A stretch of 64,000 bases of DNA from Artemia franciscana (taxonomy: Eukaryota > Arthropoda > Branchiopoda > Anostraca > Artemiidae). Below, one piece after another: positions 11,796 through 22,865 of this stretch. The notes beneath the pieces are model-generated. The model worked only from the letters and a program-made list of their open reading frames with translations. It was not told where the DNA came from and ran no database searches. Each line of letters begins with the position of its first letter. Position 1 is the first letter of the stretch. The position numbers and the translations under genes were made by a program. The stretch is from contig NW_027063627.1 of assembly GCF_032884065.1 (NCBI RefSeq), forward strand, positions 749,480 through 813,479, given 5' to 3'.

Positions 11796-12116
11796 ATGAC
11801 TGAAGAACCTACAATGGCAATAGCCGAGGAAGCTGCTCAAAGAGTCTATGCCAAAAAACTTGCGGCTGATAGAGAAAGTAAGAAAAGAAAACGTGCCGAG
11901 GAATCACAAGAACAGCAAGAAAACAGGCTTGCGGCTAAAGAACACAAAACCGCGCAGTTAGATGAAAATCCACCTGGACAGCAAGAGTCAAAACATATCA
12001 AAACTGAAAATGATAGCGATGATGATTGGGTTTGGGATTTTGACTTGGATAAGGTCATCAATGCCTACCAGATTTTAGTTAAAAAAAACAAAGGTTCGGC
12101 GATATGTATTTCATAG
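11796..12116 (+). pseudogene. Helitron-borne charged N-terminal protein fragment
   Basis: This open frame of 106 codons starts at ATG 11796; the frame is open further upstream into the Helitron 5' end. The product is very hydrophilic, with an Ala/Glu-rich start ('EEPTMAIAEEAAQ'), a nuclear-localisation-like basic cluster ('KKRKRAEE', about residues 34-41) and an acidic segment ('NDSDDDWVWDFD'). A second, diverged copy lies in the minus-strand Helitron at 26463-26760, so it belongs to the element family. It probably represents the start of the Helitron polyprotein or an accessory frame; I cannot assign a biochemical function. The stop at 12114-12116 is followed by the A-rich array rather than by Rep sequence, so the gene looks truncated. 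Confidence 0.45.
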
Positions 12117-12490
12117 TGACGCTGAAAAATAAAGAAGAAAAAGAAAACTGAAAAAAGAAAAAAGGTAAAAAACTAAAAAAAAATTAAAAAGAAAAAAACA
12201 CTCAAAGAGAAATTACAGACCGGGACACAAATGACGACCGGGACAGAGGGAATATAAATGACGACCGGGACACTCAAAGAGAAATTACAGACTGGAATAC
12301 CGGGACACAAATGACGACCGGGACACAGGGAATATAAATGACGACCAGGACACAAGTATTTAAGAAAATCGTTCAAAGACAAATTTTTAATTGTAAGAAG
12401 ATCGTTGAAAGAGAAATTTCTAATTGTAAAATGACTGAAGAACCTACAATGGCAACAGCCGAGGAAGCTGCTCAAAACGAATGTATTCAA

Positions 12491-12570
12491 GCCGAAGTAG
12501 CTGAGTTGGTAAAGCGTTATGTTCCGGGTTCTGGGTCCGAGAGGTTCCAGGTTCGAACCTTGGCTTTAGC
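12491..12570 (+). other. tRNA-like sequence (tRNA pseudogene or SINE head) inside Helitron
   Basis: The 80-nt segment has an internal A box 'TAGCTGAGTTGG' matching the tRNA D-arm consensus, a D stem GCT/AGC, a well-formed T arm (12547-12563; CCAGG / TTCGAAC / CTTGG) and complementary ends (GCCGAAG with CTTTAGC, six of seven pairing including one G-T). The 30 nt between D and T arms do not form a proper anticodon stem-loop. It is therefore a decayed tRNA or the tRNA-derived head of a SINE carried by the Helitron, not a functional tRNA gene. Confidence 0.6.
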
Positions 12571-12760
12571 ATTAATACAAAAGAAGAAAAAAACTAAAAA
12601 AGATAAAAACTACAAAAAAACTAAAAAGAAAATACTAAAAAAACTAAAAAAGCTAAAAAACTAAAAAAACTAAAAAAAAGGTAAAAACTACAAAAAAAAC
12701 TAAAAACTAATAAAAAAACTGAAAAATAAAGGAGAAAAAGAAAACTAAAAACCGGGGCAC
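12570..12760 (+). repeat. A-rich 'aaaaactaaaaa' simple-sequence array
   Basis: Short CTAAAAA/AAAAGG units fill this part of Helitron copy 1. The same unit type fills 32620-33680 of copy 3 and, as its complement, 25985-26460 of the minus-strand copy, so it is an internal component of this Helitron family. Reading frames across it (Lys-rich or Phe/Leu-rich) are artefacts. Confidence 0.75.
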
Positions 12761-13090
12761 AGGGAATATAAATGACGACCGGGACACTCAAAGAGAAATT
12801 ACAGACTGGGAGAGTGGGACACAAATAACGACCGGGAGATATAAATGACGACTGGGTAACTCAAAGATAAATTACAGCCCGGGACACCGGGACACAAATG
12901 ACGACCGGGACACCGGGACACAGGGAATATAAATGACGACCGGGACGCTAAAAGAGAAATTACAGACCGGGACACAGGGACACAAATGACGACCGGGATA
13001 CTGGGAATATAAATGACGACCGGGACACAGGGACACAACTACAACGGGGATGCCGGGGGCACAGGGGGATATATAAATGACGACGGGGAC
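12760..13090 (+). repeat. Minisatellite of 'gacgaccgggacac..' units
   Basis: About ten imperfect ~30-45-bp units combine 'aaatgacgaccgggacac', 'agggaatata' and 'aaagagaaattacagac'. Another cluster lies at 12210-12355. The same units occur in the minus-strand Helitron (about 25575-25870) and in copy 3 (about 33985-34360), always just upstream of the helicase C-terminus. Confidence 0.85.
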
Positions 13091-13096
13091 TCAGGG

Positions 13097-13297
13097 AATG
13101 TTCGATTAGCAATCACCATCAACACAGCTCAAGGGCAATCATTAGAATAATGAGGTATAGATCTGAATACGGATTGTTTTTCCCATGGACAATTTTATGT
13201 TGCATGTTCAAGAGTAGGTAAACCTGACAATCTATTTATATGCACAGACAATGGGACATCGAAGAATGTTGTATATCCACAAGTTTTACGTAGTTAA
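13097..13297 (+). pseudogene. Helitron Pif1-like helicase, C-terminal remnant
   Basis: The 67-codon segment encodes the last conserved part of an SF1B (Pif1-type) helicase. The 'LAITINTAQGQSLE' block corresponds to the 'T-I-N-K-AQGQ-S' helicase motif, with the usual Lys changed to Thr here. 'QFYVACSRVGKPDNLFI' corresponds to helicase motif VI. In a Helitron this domain unwinds DNA during rolling-circle transposition. Two adjacent in-frame stop codons (TAA TGA) interrupt the frame after 'QSLE', so it is dead. The reading frame ends 162 bp before the element's 3' end. The same 201-nt segment is kept in the two other Helitrons in the window, at 25370-25570 and 34362-34561. Confidence 0.85.
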
Positions 13298-13459
13298 AAA
13301 CATATATATATATCTATAACGAAAAGAGAAATCTTTTATCTTTTATCTATATTCACAGGTGGGACACAGGGACACAACTACAATGGCGCGTAACTAATAT
13401 GGCACGTAACGACTTAAGCGCGGGGGGCTTGGGGGGCAAAGCGCCCCCACCAACGCTAG

Positions 13460-14479
13460 TGCATGACAAAACTGATATCAATAGAAAAAGACAATAGATT
13501 GGTACCACTTTTACGTGCTCACAAAATTTTTCTTATTTGCAGATGTAGAGGGTGTATTCATTTCCAGTTTTGAAAGTTTTAAAACAAGAGAATTTAATAT
13601 TAAACTGATAGATTTTAGGAAGTATAAGCACTTTAAATATCAGGGGAAAAATTAACCTGAGCAACTGTAGCGAAGCAGGAAGCATATAACTTCTTTCACT
13701 TTTGCCATTAACTAAGCTCACGTTTTTACTTGATGATAAGGTATCACAGGTAGTATACCCAGAAAAATATTAATGTGGAACATATTATGAAGTGTAATGG
13801 ACTGTTATTTTTTTCGTTTTTCTTATGTTAAAAATGAGCATAGATTAATGAAAAAGTTATCTGCTCAAAATAAAAAGCAAAATTGACACTTAAAACAAGC
13901 AACAGTTTTAAAACTACTTCATACATTATATTTTTTTCCAAATTATTGTGGGGACACTGCCCCCCCCTCCCTAAACGATGCCACTGCATCCAGTCCTTCC
14001 CCTTGTGGGGCCGCTTGAACCCATATTCATAATGATGTGAGCTGGATGAAAGTCATCCATCTGTGTGAACCTGTGTTTTTGAAGTGAATTTTGCTTCCGT
14101 CCTCCCCTCATCAACCTATTGTTGATCTTGCTGAAGACCACTATCAAATTTACAATCAAGGGAACCTCGCGCAAAATAAGCCCTATATTATGAACACTTT
14201 ATCATGAGGATAGAGCTCATCATATATGAGGATGAGAGGTGTATAATGTATACACCTCTCACACAATGTATAATGTCGTCCAATGTCTTGTATAATGTAT
14301 ACCAGGTATCACCTCTCATATATATGCCAGTTTTACATCATAGGCAGCACAGTAGCAGTGCCTAACTAAAGAGCAAAGTAGATGCCATGAATTCTTCATT
14401 TTTTTCTTTTTCCTATACTACTTTTTATGAAAGGAGTTGGTATGAAAACGTTATAGGGGACTCTACTGATCGATAATTG
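13460..14479. other. Intergenic DNA, no gene recognised
   Basis: AT-rich sequence without a supported exon. Short reversed frames at 13533-13721 and 13971-14174 have no recognisable content. A small cluster of 'tataatgta' repeats lies at 14240-14320. Confidence 0.45.
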
Positions 14480-15240
14480 AGAGTTCTAGTGCCCTTTTCC
14501 AGAGCCGAGAGTGATTGAAGTGCTACCAGTTTCCGTCCTAACCCCTTCTTAGGTGTCCTTCTTTTCTTAATCCTTGCCAGAATTTTTAGATAGATATTTT
14601 TTTTAGAACAGTCGAAAGATCCAATAGGTAAACCTCCAGGGACGACCTGATCCCCCCTCCTGCTCCTTGCGGCAGGGGCTGTAAATTATGCAAATCGCAT
14701 GTTGTTTACATGTAGGTTTTATTAAAAAGGTGAATGTAGGTTTTATTAAAAAGGAAAGGTGGCATGTTGAATCCTGGGACTCCAAAAAGGATAAGGGCAT
14801 TATGGTGAAACTTGGAGGGAATGTTGAGCTAACTTATAATGCTGAATTTTGAAGGATATGATGAACTAAATCAAAAGACACTATATAGAACCAGGTTGTC
14901 AAAAGGACGTATCTAAAATATCTCAGAAATAGCTAGGGTGTCTAGTTGGAACTTGCCAGAGAATTCGAGGCGGAGGTTGAACTAAACCGAAAAAAACACT
15001 ATGTTCATCCAGGTTGTCAGAAGGGTATATCAACAATATCACTAGAATGACTAAAAATGTTACAATGAAACTTTTAGGGGATGTTGAACTAAATAAAAGA
15101 CACTGTATGTATCCGGGTGGTCAAAAGGGCATATCTGCAATATCTCCAGAACGGTTAGGGGTATCAATTTGACACTCCCAAGGAGTGATGATGGGGATGT
15201 ACGACAAAAACAAAAGACACTATCTGCATCCAGGCACGGT
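14480..15240 (+). repeat. Interspersed repeat fragment plus ~112-bp tandem array
   Basis: Positions 14480-14720 match the 1-660 family. From about 14865 to 15235 four units start with 'actaaatcaaaagacac'-like blocks at about 14866, 14979, 15087 and 15204, giving a period of about 108-117 bp. Each unit continues with 'ccaggttgtcaaaagg', 'atatctcagaaa' and 'agttgaaact'. No reliable coding sequence is present. Confidence 0.8.
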
Positions 15241-17946
15241 AAGTTACCACTGGGTAACTCACCCAGCAATGGTAAGTTTTAGGTTAAACTTACTGGTAAG
15301 TTTCATAAGTTGTACGTTTAAGTTTTTGATGAACAAAAATGTCCTTTAATTGAAACAAATCCATACCTAAGAGAGCTGTCACTTCACTAAAATATACTGT
15401 AAAAACACTTTCATTCATCAGATTCAATGCATGAGTGATACCCCTTTGAGCTTATGCCGATATCGCTCTGTCAGACTACCTCTTTGTCATTTCTGACCGG
15501 GTAAAAAAGAGAATACGCGATGAGTCGGTCAGTCTGTATAAATAACACATTCATAGCAGATGTCAATTTAATTTGGTGAGTTTTCAACTTTGACTCGAGT
15601 TTTTTGACCGGCTATCTTTAACTATAGAACAAATAGTCAGTGAATTATATATCCGGCTATAATGCGGATTATTAATAAAAAAGGCCAATTAATAAAAAGT
15701 ATTCCAGTCCAATCTCTTCTAATCTAGCATTGCGATGGTGACACAGCAGCAACTAGTGCCCAAACACAAATCTTTCCCGTCATCCCACTAGATCCTTAAT
15801 TATTTCTGGATGAAGCGTCGTTATCAGGAGGTTTCCACAAATTCAAATTGAACGTTTTCTTTGTAATCTTGGTTTCAAATGGATACTTGTGCTGGCTTTC
15901 GCCAATGTTTTGATTTTTAAAATCTTATCTTACGATCTTAGCCATGTCTGCCTCGATGTTTTTAAGCTGTTTTCCGTGCTCTCTATCCGTCCATCACTGC
16001 ATAAGCTTATCAAATACTTTTAATGATTTATTGCATTCTCTAGTATCGGGTAAAGAAAACGCACATTTTGTTTTTTGTTTTTTTGATTTGTTACCAGCTT
16101 TTATTCTGCTCGGTGCAAGGTAGCCTAGAAATGTTTTTTTACATAAGTTTTTCTTTTATAAAGGCTATGCAATTAAGGTATGAAAAAGGAGGGTTTGATA
16201 TATAGGATTTTATGAATGTAAAATTATTGCAGCTTTTTCTTAAAGGTAAGAATACATGATGGGTAAAACCATGTGGTTTCAAATAAATTGCACAGTTTAG
16301 CGCATGGATTCGAGCCAGAAAAAAGTCTAGCAATGCGCAAAACGCTACGTTTTTCGAACGATTACCTATTCAACAAAAGGTTTTAATGTTTCTAGCAGTG
16401 CTTCCACTACATCCAAATTTTCGGGGATATCCCCAAAAATCTGTGTCTCCCCGAAAAAAATTGTTTCCCCCGAATCCTGGAAAATCACCCAATCACGGTG
16501 TCACCCGAAGTGACTATTCCTAGCAAATATTACTTAACATACCATAATTTTTCACCACTCTCTCGTTCGTTAATTTTCGTCTCCTATGCTACTTTGCATA
16601 AAAACAGACCAATACATTTTAATTATAGACGGTACTTTATATGTTCACAAAAGTATTATTTTCCTGAATTTAGATTAGATCATTTTGAAAGCAGTAGGCT
16701 ATTCCGAATGCTATAAGATTCTTACATTTACATCATTCAGGGTCAAGACAATCTTGACAATATTAGCCAAGAATTATTCTTGAAGTAGTTTAACCGAACG
16801 TTCAGTTGGATTTCGGGTTTCGAAATTGAAAGAAGTATATTGAAAGAAGAATTATATTGGGTTTGAAATGAAAGGCGTAATATCTTAAACAGCAGTTTTG
16901 GGATCTTTTTACGGTTTTGCAAAGCTGTTCGTTGGGCGAAGGAAATTTTACGAAAATATATTCTGCTCAAATTCGGGATAGTCTAGTAAATTTGTTTACA
17001 TATCTAGGATTACCTTTACAATTTCTAATGCTTAAACCATTATTAAGCCTGTGTGAAAGGTAATCCTGAGATAGAAAGAAAAGAATTACGAACCCCCTCT
17101 CAGAAGTGCAGCAATAATAAAATAGCTAGCATCTCAAGCTAGCGTTAGCATCACAGCTAGCGTAATGCTAAATTTTTAGGACAGTTTAAGCCCCTGCAAG
17201 CCGAAAACATTCCCATGTTTTTACCTAACCCATTCTCCTCCGACAATGCTTGAAAAGATGGGACTGGTGGTATACCTTCCTTCTGCAAAGGTTTGATGAT
17301 GTTCGGTTTTCATTGAATTTAATTTAACTTTTCTGAATTCAATTGCATCCCTTCAAAAATAATCCTTGTAGGTAGCTTTCAACTTCTATGGGACGGGTAC
17401 TATATGGGATTAATGGGATAGCACTTGAAAAAAATCTCTTATAGTTAAAAGAGTTGCAGTTGCAGAATCATCGAAACATACGTGAAAGCAATTTTAATTT
17501 TTTTTTAACAAGAATTTTCACTGGTGGTTTGAAGTCCTGAAAGCCGCAAATCTTCTCCTTTTGGCTTCCGTGATTTTAAAATTTTATTAACTTTAGCCTT
17601 TTGCAAAAAAATATTTATTAGCAACCAATCAGAAAATTCATTGCATCAGTCTTGGCGTAAGAACAATCCAATATTCATTGATTTGAATGTCGGATGTGGG
17701 TCATTGGGTCCACAGAGCTCACGGGCAGCTTCAGTTGGTAACTCGGTAATCTTAGTCAAGTAACAAAACGCAAGAAAAAATGGTTTTGTATAGGCTGTTT
17801 AAATTGAAAGTGCAAATATTAAATATTCTAAATAGTTAACACAAATAAAATTGGTGTCAGGTTTTCTTAAGATGTAACTACGCAATGGGCTTTTAACTCA
17901 CAGATTCAAGCAAAATGAAAAAAAGCAACGTGTTTCTGCTAAATAT
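15241..17946. other. Intergenic DNA, no gene recognised
   Basis: The left edge (15241-15305) has several 'ggtaagtt' and 'gtaact' motifs that also occur, inverted, at 27190-27290. The rest is AT-rich and I find no exon. Frames at 16139-16333, 16498-16716 and 16743-16970 are unrecognised and likely chance. Confidence 0.45.
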
Positions 17947-18778
17947 CAAACAGTTCGTGGTAACGAACTGTAGTAAGGAGCGATCCGGCTCAATAGTAAC
18001 CAAAACTCTAAAAAAATTAATTTTGATATCAATAGCTACATCAAAAGAATCGCATTTTAATGCTGATTTTAAATATATAAGTTTCATCAAGTTTAGTCTT
18101 ACCCATCAAAAGTTACGAGCCTGATAAAATTTGCCTTATTTAGGAAAATAGGGGGGAAACACCCCCTAAAAGTTGTAGGATCTTAACGAAAATGACACCA
18201 TCAGATTCAGCGTATCAGAGAACCATACTGTAGAAGTTTCAAGCTCCTATCTACAAAAATGTGGAATTTTGTATTTTTTGCCAGAAGACAAATCACGGGT
18301 GCGTGTTTTGTTTTGTTTGTTTTTTTGTTTTTTTTTCTTTTCCCCAGGGGTCATCGTATCGACCAAGTGGTTCTAGAATGTCGCAAGAGGGCTCATTCTA
18401 ACGGAAATGAAAAGTTCTAGTGCCCGTTTTAAGTGACCAAAAAAATTGGAGGGCATCTAGGCCCCCTCCCACGCTCATTTTTTCCCAAAGTCAACAGATC
18501 AAAATTTTGAGATAGCCATTTTGTTCAGCATAGTCGAAAACCTTACTAACTATGTCTTTGGGGATGACTTACTCCCCCACAGTCCCTGGGGGAGGAGCTG
18601 CAAGTTACAAACTTCGACCAGTGTTTACATATAATAATGGTTATTGGGAAGTGTACAGACGTTTTCAGGGGGATTTTTTGGTTTTGGGGGTAGGGTTGAG
18701 GGTAGGGGGCTATGTGGGAGGATCTTTCCTTGAAGAAATATGTCATGGGGGAAGAAAAATTCAATGAAAAGGGCACAG
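17947..18778 (+). repeat. Interspersed non-coding repeat family 'CAAACAGTTCG', copy 1
   Basis: The copy starts at CAAACAGTTCG and contains the hairpin CAGTTCGTGGTAACGAACTG (17951-17970; 8-bp stem, 4-nt loop). It continues with blocks shared with the other copies: 'gtaaggagcga', 'ctacatcaaaagaatc', 'gttacgagcctga', 'gggggaaacaccccctaaaag', 'tttgccagaagac', 'gtcatcgtatcgacc' and 'ccccacagtccctggggg'. It stops near 18778, lacking the distal part seen in the longest copies. All frames are broken and non-homologous between copies, so it does not encode protein. Confidence 0.88.
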
Positions 18779-20034
18779 GACGAATCTGGTCACGTTAGAA
18801 AAAAACGTCAAATTCAGAGCTTAATATACAATGCTGGGTGTTCGGAGCCTCTCTATTATGGAGTATAATTTGAAAATAACACAACTATACGAGCGATAAA
18901 ACATATATACCACAACCATAACTCAACTAACGAAAGAACCGCTAAGAGATAACACAACTATAAAGCGAAAACAGGTGAAAACTAACGGGAAAATAAACGA
19001 ACTAAGAGGTGGAAGGGGCCCAGAGAAAAAATATAATCCTTTTCCAATTTTGAGCCTAGCTTCCGCAAAGGAGTAATAATGTCAGAAGCCCCGAAATACC
19101 GAATTATTTTCTTTTTCCTATAAGACCGGGGTAAATGAAACAGAAACTTACAATTAGCGGAAATATAATATACACAATTCAGCCAGATCTTGTCTTTTTT
19201 TCAGGATAGGTGATACCAGATAGGAAAAGTATTGAATGGTCGCAAAAACTATTGTATAGCAATGCAAGCGCTTTTCGATAATAATGACCATGATTAGCTA
19301 CTATTTTACCATAACCCGCTTTAAGTTTTCTTTAATATGCCGTACAATATTGATCCTAAAAGCTAGTAGATTCCAACAAATATGAATGCTTGACCGCCGC
19401 AAATCAGAGACACAATGGATGGAGAAGTTAGAACGCGGATTTCAAATGGGCATAGACTTTGCATTAAAGACTAGGTACACACATTTATCAATATTCAATG
19501 ACAGACCAACAGTTTTGAAATGTTTTGAAATAGATGATACGGAATTCGAGAGGCTAGATCTAGAAGTATATCATCCGCATATGCAATACAAGAGACATTT
19601 ACCAAATTACAAAAAGAAAGGGCATAATTTTGTATAACACACTGCGGATACAAATACTAAAAAGATACGGTGAAAGAACACCACCTTGACGCACTTCCAA
19701 GCGGGTTGGAATATTCCCATAACAATTAGAGTGAAACTTAACCGAATATGGGAATTACTAAACCAAAACTGAAGAACCTGAACGACAAAACGTTGACTCC
19801 TGAACTGACAAGGGAAAACATAACTTGAGAATGAGAAATACTGTCAAAAGGTTTAGACAGGTTCAGGGCACAAAAATCGACCTAGCGATTTTACTGTGTA
19901 TTAGCTTTCTACTTTTTTCAAATGTTACCGCTAAATATCTGTAAAATTAGCACACGCCAATTTCCTTGAATTTTCTTTCGAATCCGATTTGCACTGAATC
20001 TCTATTCCACTTCCAGTTGCATGCCGACTCTGTA
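18779..20034 (+). other. Spacer between repeat copies with one unrecognised frame (19386-19637)
   Basis: This segment is not part of the flanking repeat family. It holds an 83-codon frame (19386-19637, plus) whose product is hydrophilic and of ordinary composition ('WMEKLERGFQMGIDFALKTR' at its start) with a TGA directly before the ATG. I do not recognise it. It could be a decayed transposon or viral-type gene fragment, or an orphan exon. Nothing else here looks coding. Confidence 0.25.
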
Positions 20035-21010
20035 TCAAACAGTTCGTGGTAACGAACTGTAGTAAGGAGCGACCCGGCTCAATAGTAAACAAAACTCTAA
20101 AAAACGGAATTTTGACGCTAAAAGATACATCAAAAGAATCGGCTTTTAATGTTGATTTTAAATATATAAGTTTCATCAAATTTAGTCTTTGTCATCAAAA
20201 GTTACGAGCCTGAGAAAATTTGCCTTATTTCGTTTAATAGGGGGAAACACCCCCTAAAAGTCACATAATCTTAACGAAAATCACACCATCGCATTCAGCG
20301 TATCAGAGAACCCTGTAGCGAAAATTTCAAGCTCCTATCTACAAAAATGTGGAATTTCATATTTTTGGCCAGAAGACAGATCACGGGTGCGTGTTTATTT
20401 GTTTTTTTTTGTTTTTTTTTTTGTTTTTTTTTTTTTTCCAGGGGTCATCGTATCGACCAAGTGGTCCTAGAATGTCGATAGATGGCTCATTCTAACGGAA
20501 TTGAAAGTCAACGAATCAAAATTTTGACATAGCCATTTTGTTCCGCATAGTCGAAAACCATAATAACTATGTCTTTGGGGATGACTTACTCCCCCACAGT
20601 CCCTGAGGGAGGGGCTGCAAGTTACAGACTTTGATCAGTGTTTGCATACAGTAATAGTTATTGGTAAGTATATAAAAATTTTCAGTTTTTTTTTTGGCGG
20701 GGGGGGGGAGGGAAGGGGGCTATATGGGAGGATCTTTCCTTGGAGGAATATGTCATGGGGGAAGAGAAATTCAATGAAAAGGGCGCAGGATTTTCTAGCA
20801 TTACTATAAAAAAACTATGAAAAAAAACATGAATTTTTTGTTTCATTTGAAAGTACGGAGTAGCATTAAAACTTAAAACGAACAGAGATTATTACGCATA
20901 TGAGGTGTTTTTCTCCACCTAAATACCTCCCTCTTTATGCTAAAGTATTTTTAGTAATTTCAACTATTTATTCTACGGCCTTTCTGATTGAGGGGTAATT
21001 CTTAAAGAAT
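20035..21010 (+). repeat. Interspersed repeat family 'CAAACAGTTCG', copy 2
   Basis: This copy has the same boundary and hairpin (20040-20059) as copy 1 and the same order of blocks. It extends further, through 'ggcgcaggattttctagcatta', 'aaaacttaaaacgaacag', 'attattacgcatatgagg' and 'tttcaactatttattctacgg' to about 21010, where copy 3 begins about 20 bp later. Confidence 0.88.
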
Positions 21011-21030
21011 TGGGAAAAAAGTTAAGAGTT

Positions 21031-22658
21031 ATCAAACAGTTCGTGGTAACGAACTGTAGTAAGGAGCGACCCTGCTCAATAGTAACCATAACTCTAAAAA
21101 CTGGAATTTTGATACCAATAGCTACATCAAAAGAATTCCATTTTAATGCTGATTTTAAATATATAAGTTTCATCAAGTTTAGTCTTAACCATCAAAAGTT
21201 ACGAGCCTGAGAAAATTTGCATTATCTTAGAAAATAGGGGGAAACACCCCCTAAAAGTCATATAATCTTAACTGCCTTCTGGCAATTTTTCGCCAGAAGG
21301 CAGATCACGGATGCGTATTTATTTGTTTGTTTGTTTTTTTTCTTTTTCCCAGGGGTGATCGTATCGACCCAGTTGTCCTAGAATGTTGCGAGAGGGCTCA
21401 TTCTAACGGAAATGAAAAGTTCTAGTGTCCTTTTCAAGTGACCAAAAAATTGGAGGGCACCTAGACCCCCTCCCACGCTAATTATTTTCCCAAAGTCAAC
21501 GGATCAAAATTCCGAGATAGCCATTTTATTCAGCGTAGTCGAAAAACCTTATAACTGTGTCTTTGGGGACGACTTAATCCCCCACAGTCCCCGTGGGAGG
21601 GGCTACAAGTTACATACTTTGACCAGTGCTTACATGTAGTAATGGTTATTGGGAAGTGTGCAAGCGTTTTCAGTAGGAAATTTTGGTTGGGGGAGGGGTT
21701 GAGAATAGGGGTATAGGCTGGGGGAGCTTTACATCGAGGAATTTGTCATGGTGGAAAAAAATTTCCATGAAGGGAGCGCAGGATTTACTAGCATTATTTA
21801 AAAAAAAACAATGAAAAAAGAAATATGAAAAAGTTTTTTTCAGCTGGAAGTAAAGAGCAGCATTAAAACTTAAAACGAACAGAAATTATTACCCATATGA
21901 GGGTCTCACCTAATACCCCACTCTTTACGCTAAAGTATTTTTTGTAATTTCAACTATTTATTTTACGGCTTTTGGTGATTCAGGGGTCATTCTTAATGAA
22001 CTGGGACAAAATTTAAGCTTTAGTGTAAAGAGCGAGGTACTGACGAGGGGGCGAACCCCCTCATATATGTAATAAAAACATGAGAATACAAAACTTCTTT
22101 ACGTAAGCTAATTTACAAGTTACGTATATCTTTTACTAAAAAAAAGATTCGCAAAAAATTAAAAGTTCTAGTTGCCTTTATCTTAATTAACCAAAAAATC
22201 GGAGGGCAACTAGGCTTCCTCCCCCGCTCTTTTTTCTCAAAATCATTCGATCAAAATTATGAGAAAGCCATTTAGCAAAAAAAAAAAATAATAAATATAC
22301 AAATTTCGTTTTAATTGTTCCTCTGCGGAGAGCCAAAATCAAAACATGCATTGATTGAAAAACGTTCAGAAATTAAATAAAAAAAACAAGTTTTTTTAAC
22401 TGAAAGTAAGGAGCAAAATTAAAACTTAAAACGAACAGAAATTACTTCGTATATGAAAGGGGCTGCTTCCTCACCAACGCCCCGCTCTTTACGCTAAAAG
22501 AGAAAGAAAGAAAGAGTCAAACTTTAGCGTCAAGAGCGGGGCGTTGGTGAGGAAGCAGCCCCTTTCATATACGAAGTAATTTCTGTTCGTTTTAAGTTTT
22601 AATTTTGCTCCTTACTTTCAGTTAAAAAAAAATTGTTTTTTTTTTATTTAATTTCAAA
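21031..22658 (+). repeat. Interspersed repeat family 'CAAACAGTTCG', copy 3 (near full length)
   Basis: This is the longest plus-strand copy (~1.6 kb). It starts with the hairpin at 21037-21056, runs through all blocks of copies 1 and 2, then adds a distal part ('gcgaaccccctcatatatg', 'aaagttctagttgcc', 'gagaaagccattt') and ends in a large palindrome (22369-22658). The minus-strand copy at 47402-49147 has the same gene-free structure and the same palindromic end, which defines the element as about 1.6-1.75 kb. Confidence 0.88.
22369..22658. repeat. 290-bp near-perfect palindrome at the distal end of repeat copy 3
   Basis: The arms 22369-22500 and 22522-22658 are almost exactly reverse-complementary, from 'gaaattaaataaaaaaa' through 'actgaaagtaaggagcaaaa' and 'aaaggggctgcttcctcacc' to 'gcgtaaagagcgg'-type sequence at the centre. 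The spacer is about 21 bp and rich in GAAA. The stem would be over 130 bp long. Confidence 0.92.
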
Positions 22659-22865
22659 CTAAGTCAAGGTTTGAAGTTGTCAATTTTGAAGGATCCCAGG
22701 ACCTACATGATTGTCAACGCAAAAATATGCGGAGTATTTGTACGATTTGTATGGCAAAAATTTTCGCGATTGCTTCTAATTTAGCTTCTATTTTTTACCA
22801 TGAGTTCTGACCTTAGTCGGATGTGACATGGGGTATAAATTAAACTGCTTTCCATCCTTTCAGGC

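Larger units (their letters stand above)
11605..13459 (+). mobile_element. Helitron copy 1 (defective, plus orientation)
   Basis: The left end starts TCTATATATATAAAAATAAG immediately after an A (11604), and the right end finishes CTAG immediately before a T (13460), as expected for rolling-circle Helitrons inserting between A and T. A GC-rich imperfect hairpin (about 13431-13448) sits 8 bp before the end. Inside are an N-terminal reading frame (11796-12116), a ~120-bp direct duplication (11726-11845 and 12361-12478), a tRNA-like sequence, A-rich 'aaaactaaaaa' arrays, a 'gacgaccgggacac' minisatellite and the C-terminal end of a Pif1-like helicase (13097-13297). The Rep nuclease and most of the helicase are missing, so the copy is non-autonomous. 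Confidence 0.88.

Noticed and set aside
12338..12664. 108-codon plus-strand frame as a separate gene
   Set aside because: It is a duplicated piece of the Helitron N-terminal frame running through the tRNA-like sequence and into the A-rich array.
12173..13038. Several minus-strand frames rich in Phe, Val, Pro and Cys
   Set aside because: They are antisense to the same minisatellite in Helitron copy 1.
17720..17765. Possible tRNA-like A box ('cagcttcagttggtaa')
   Set aside because: No B box or T arm follows at a suitable distance and the ends do not pair.
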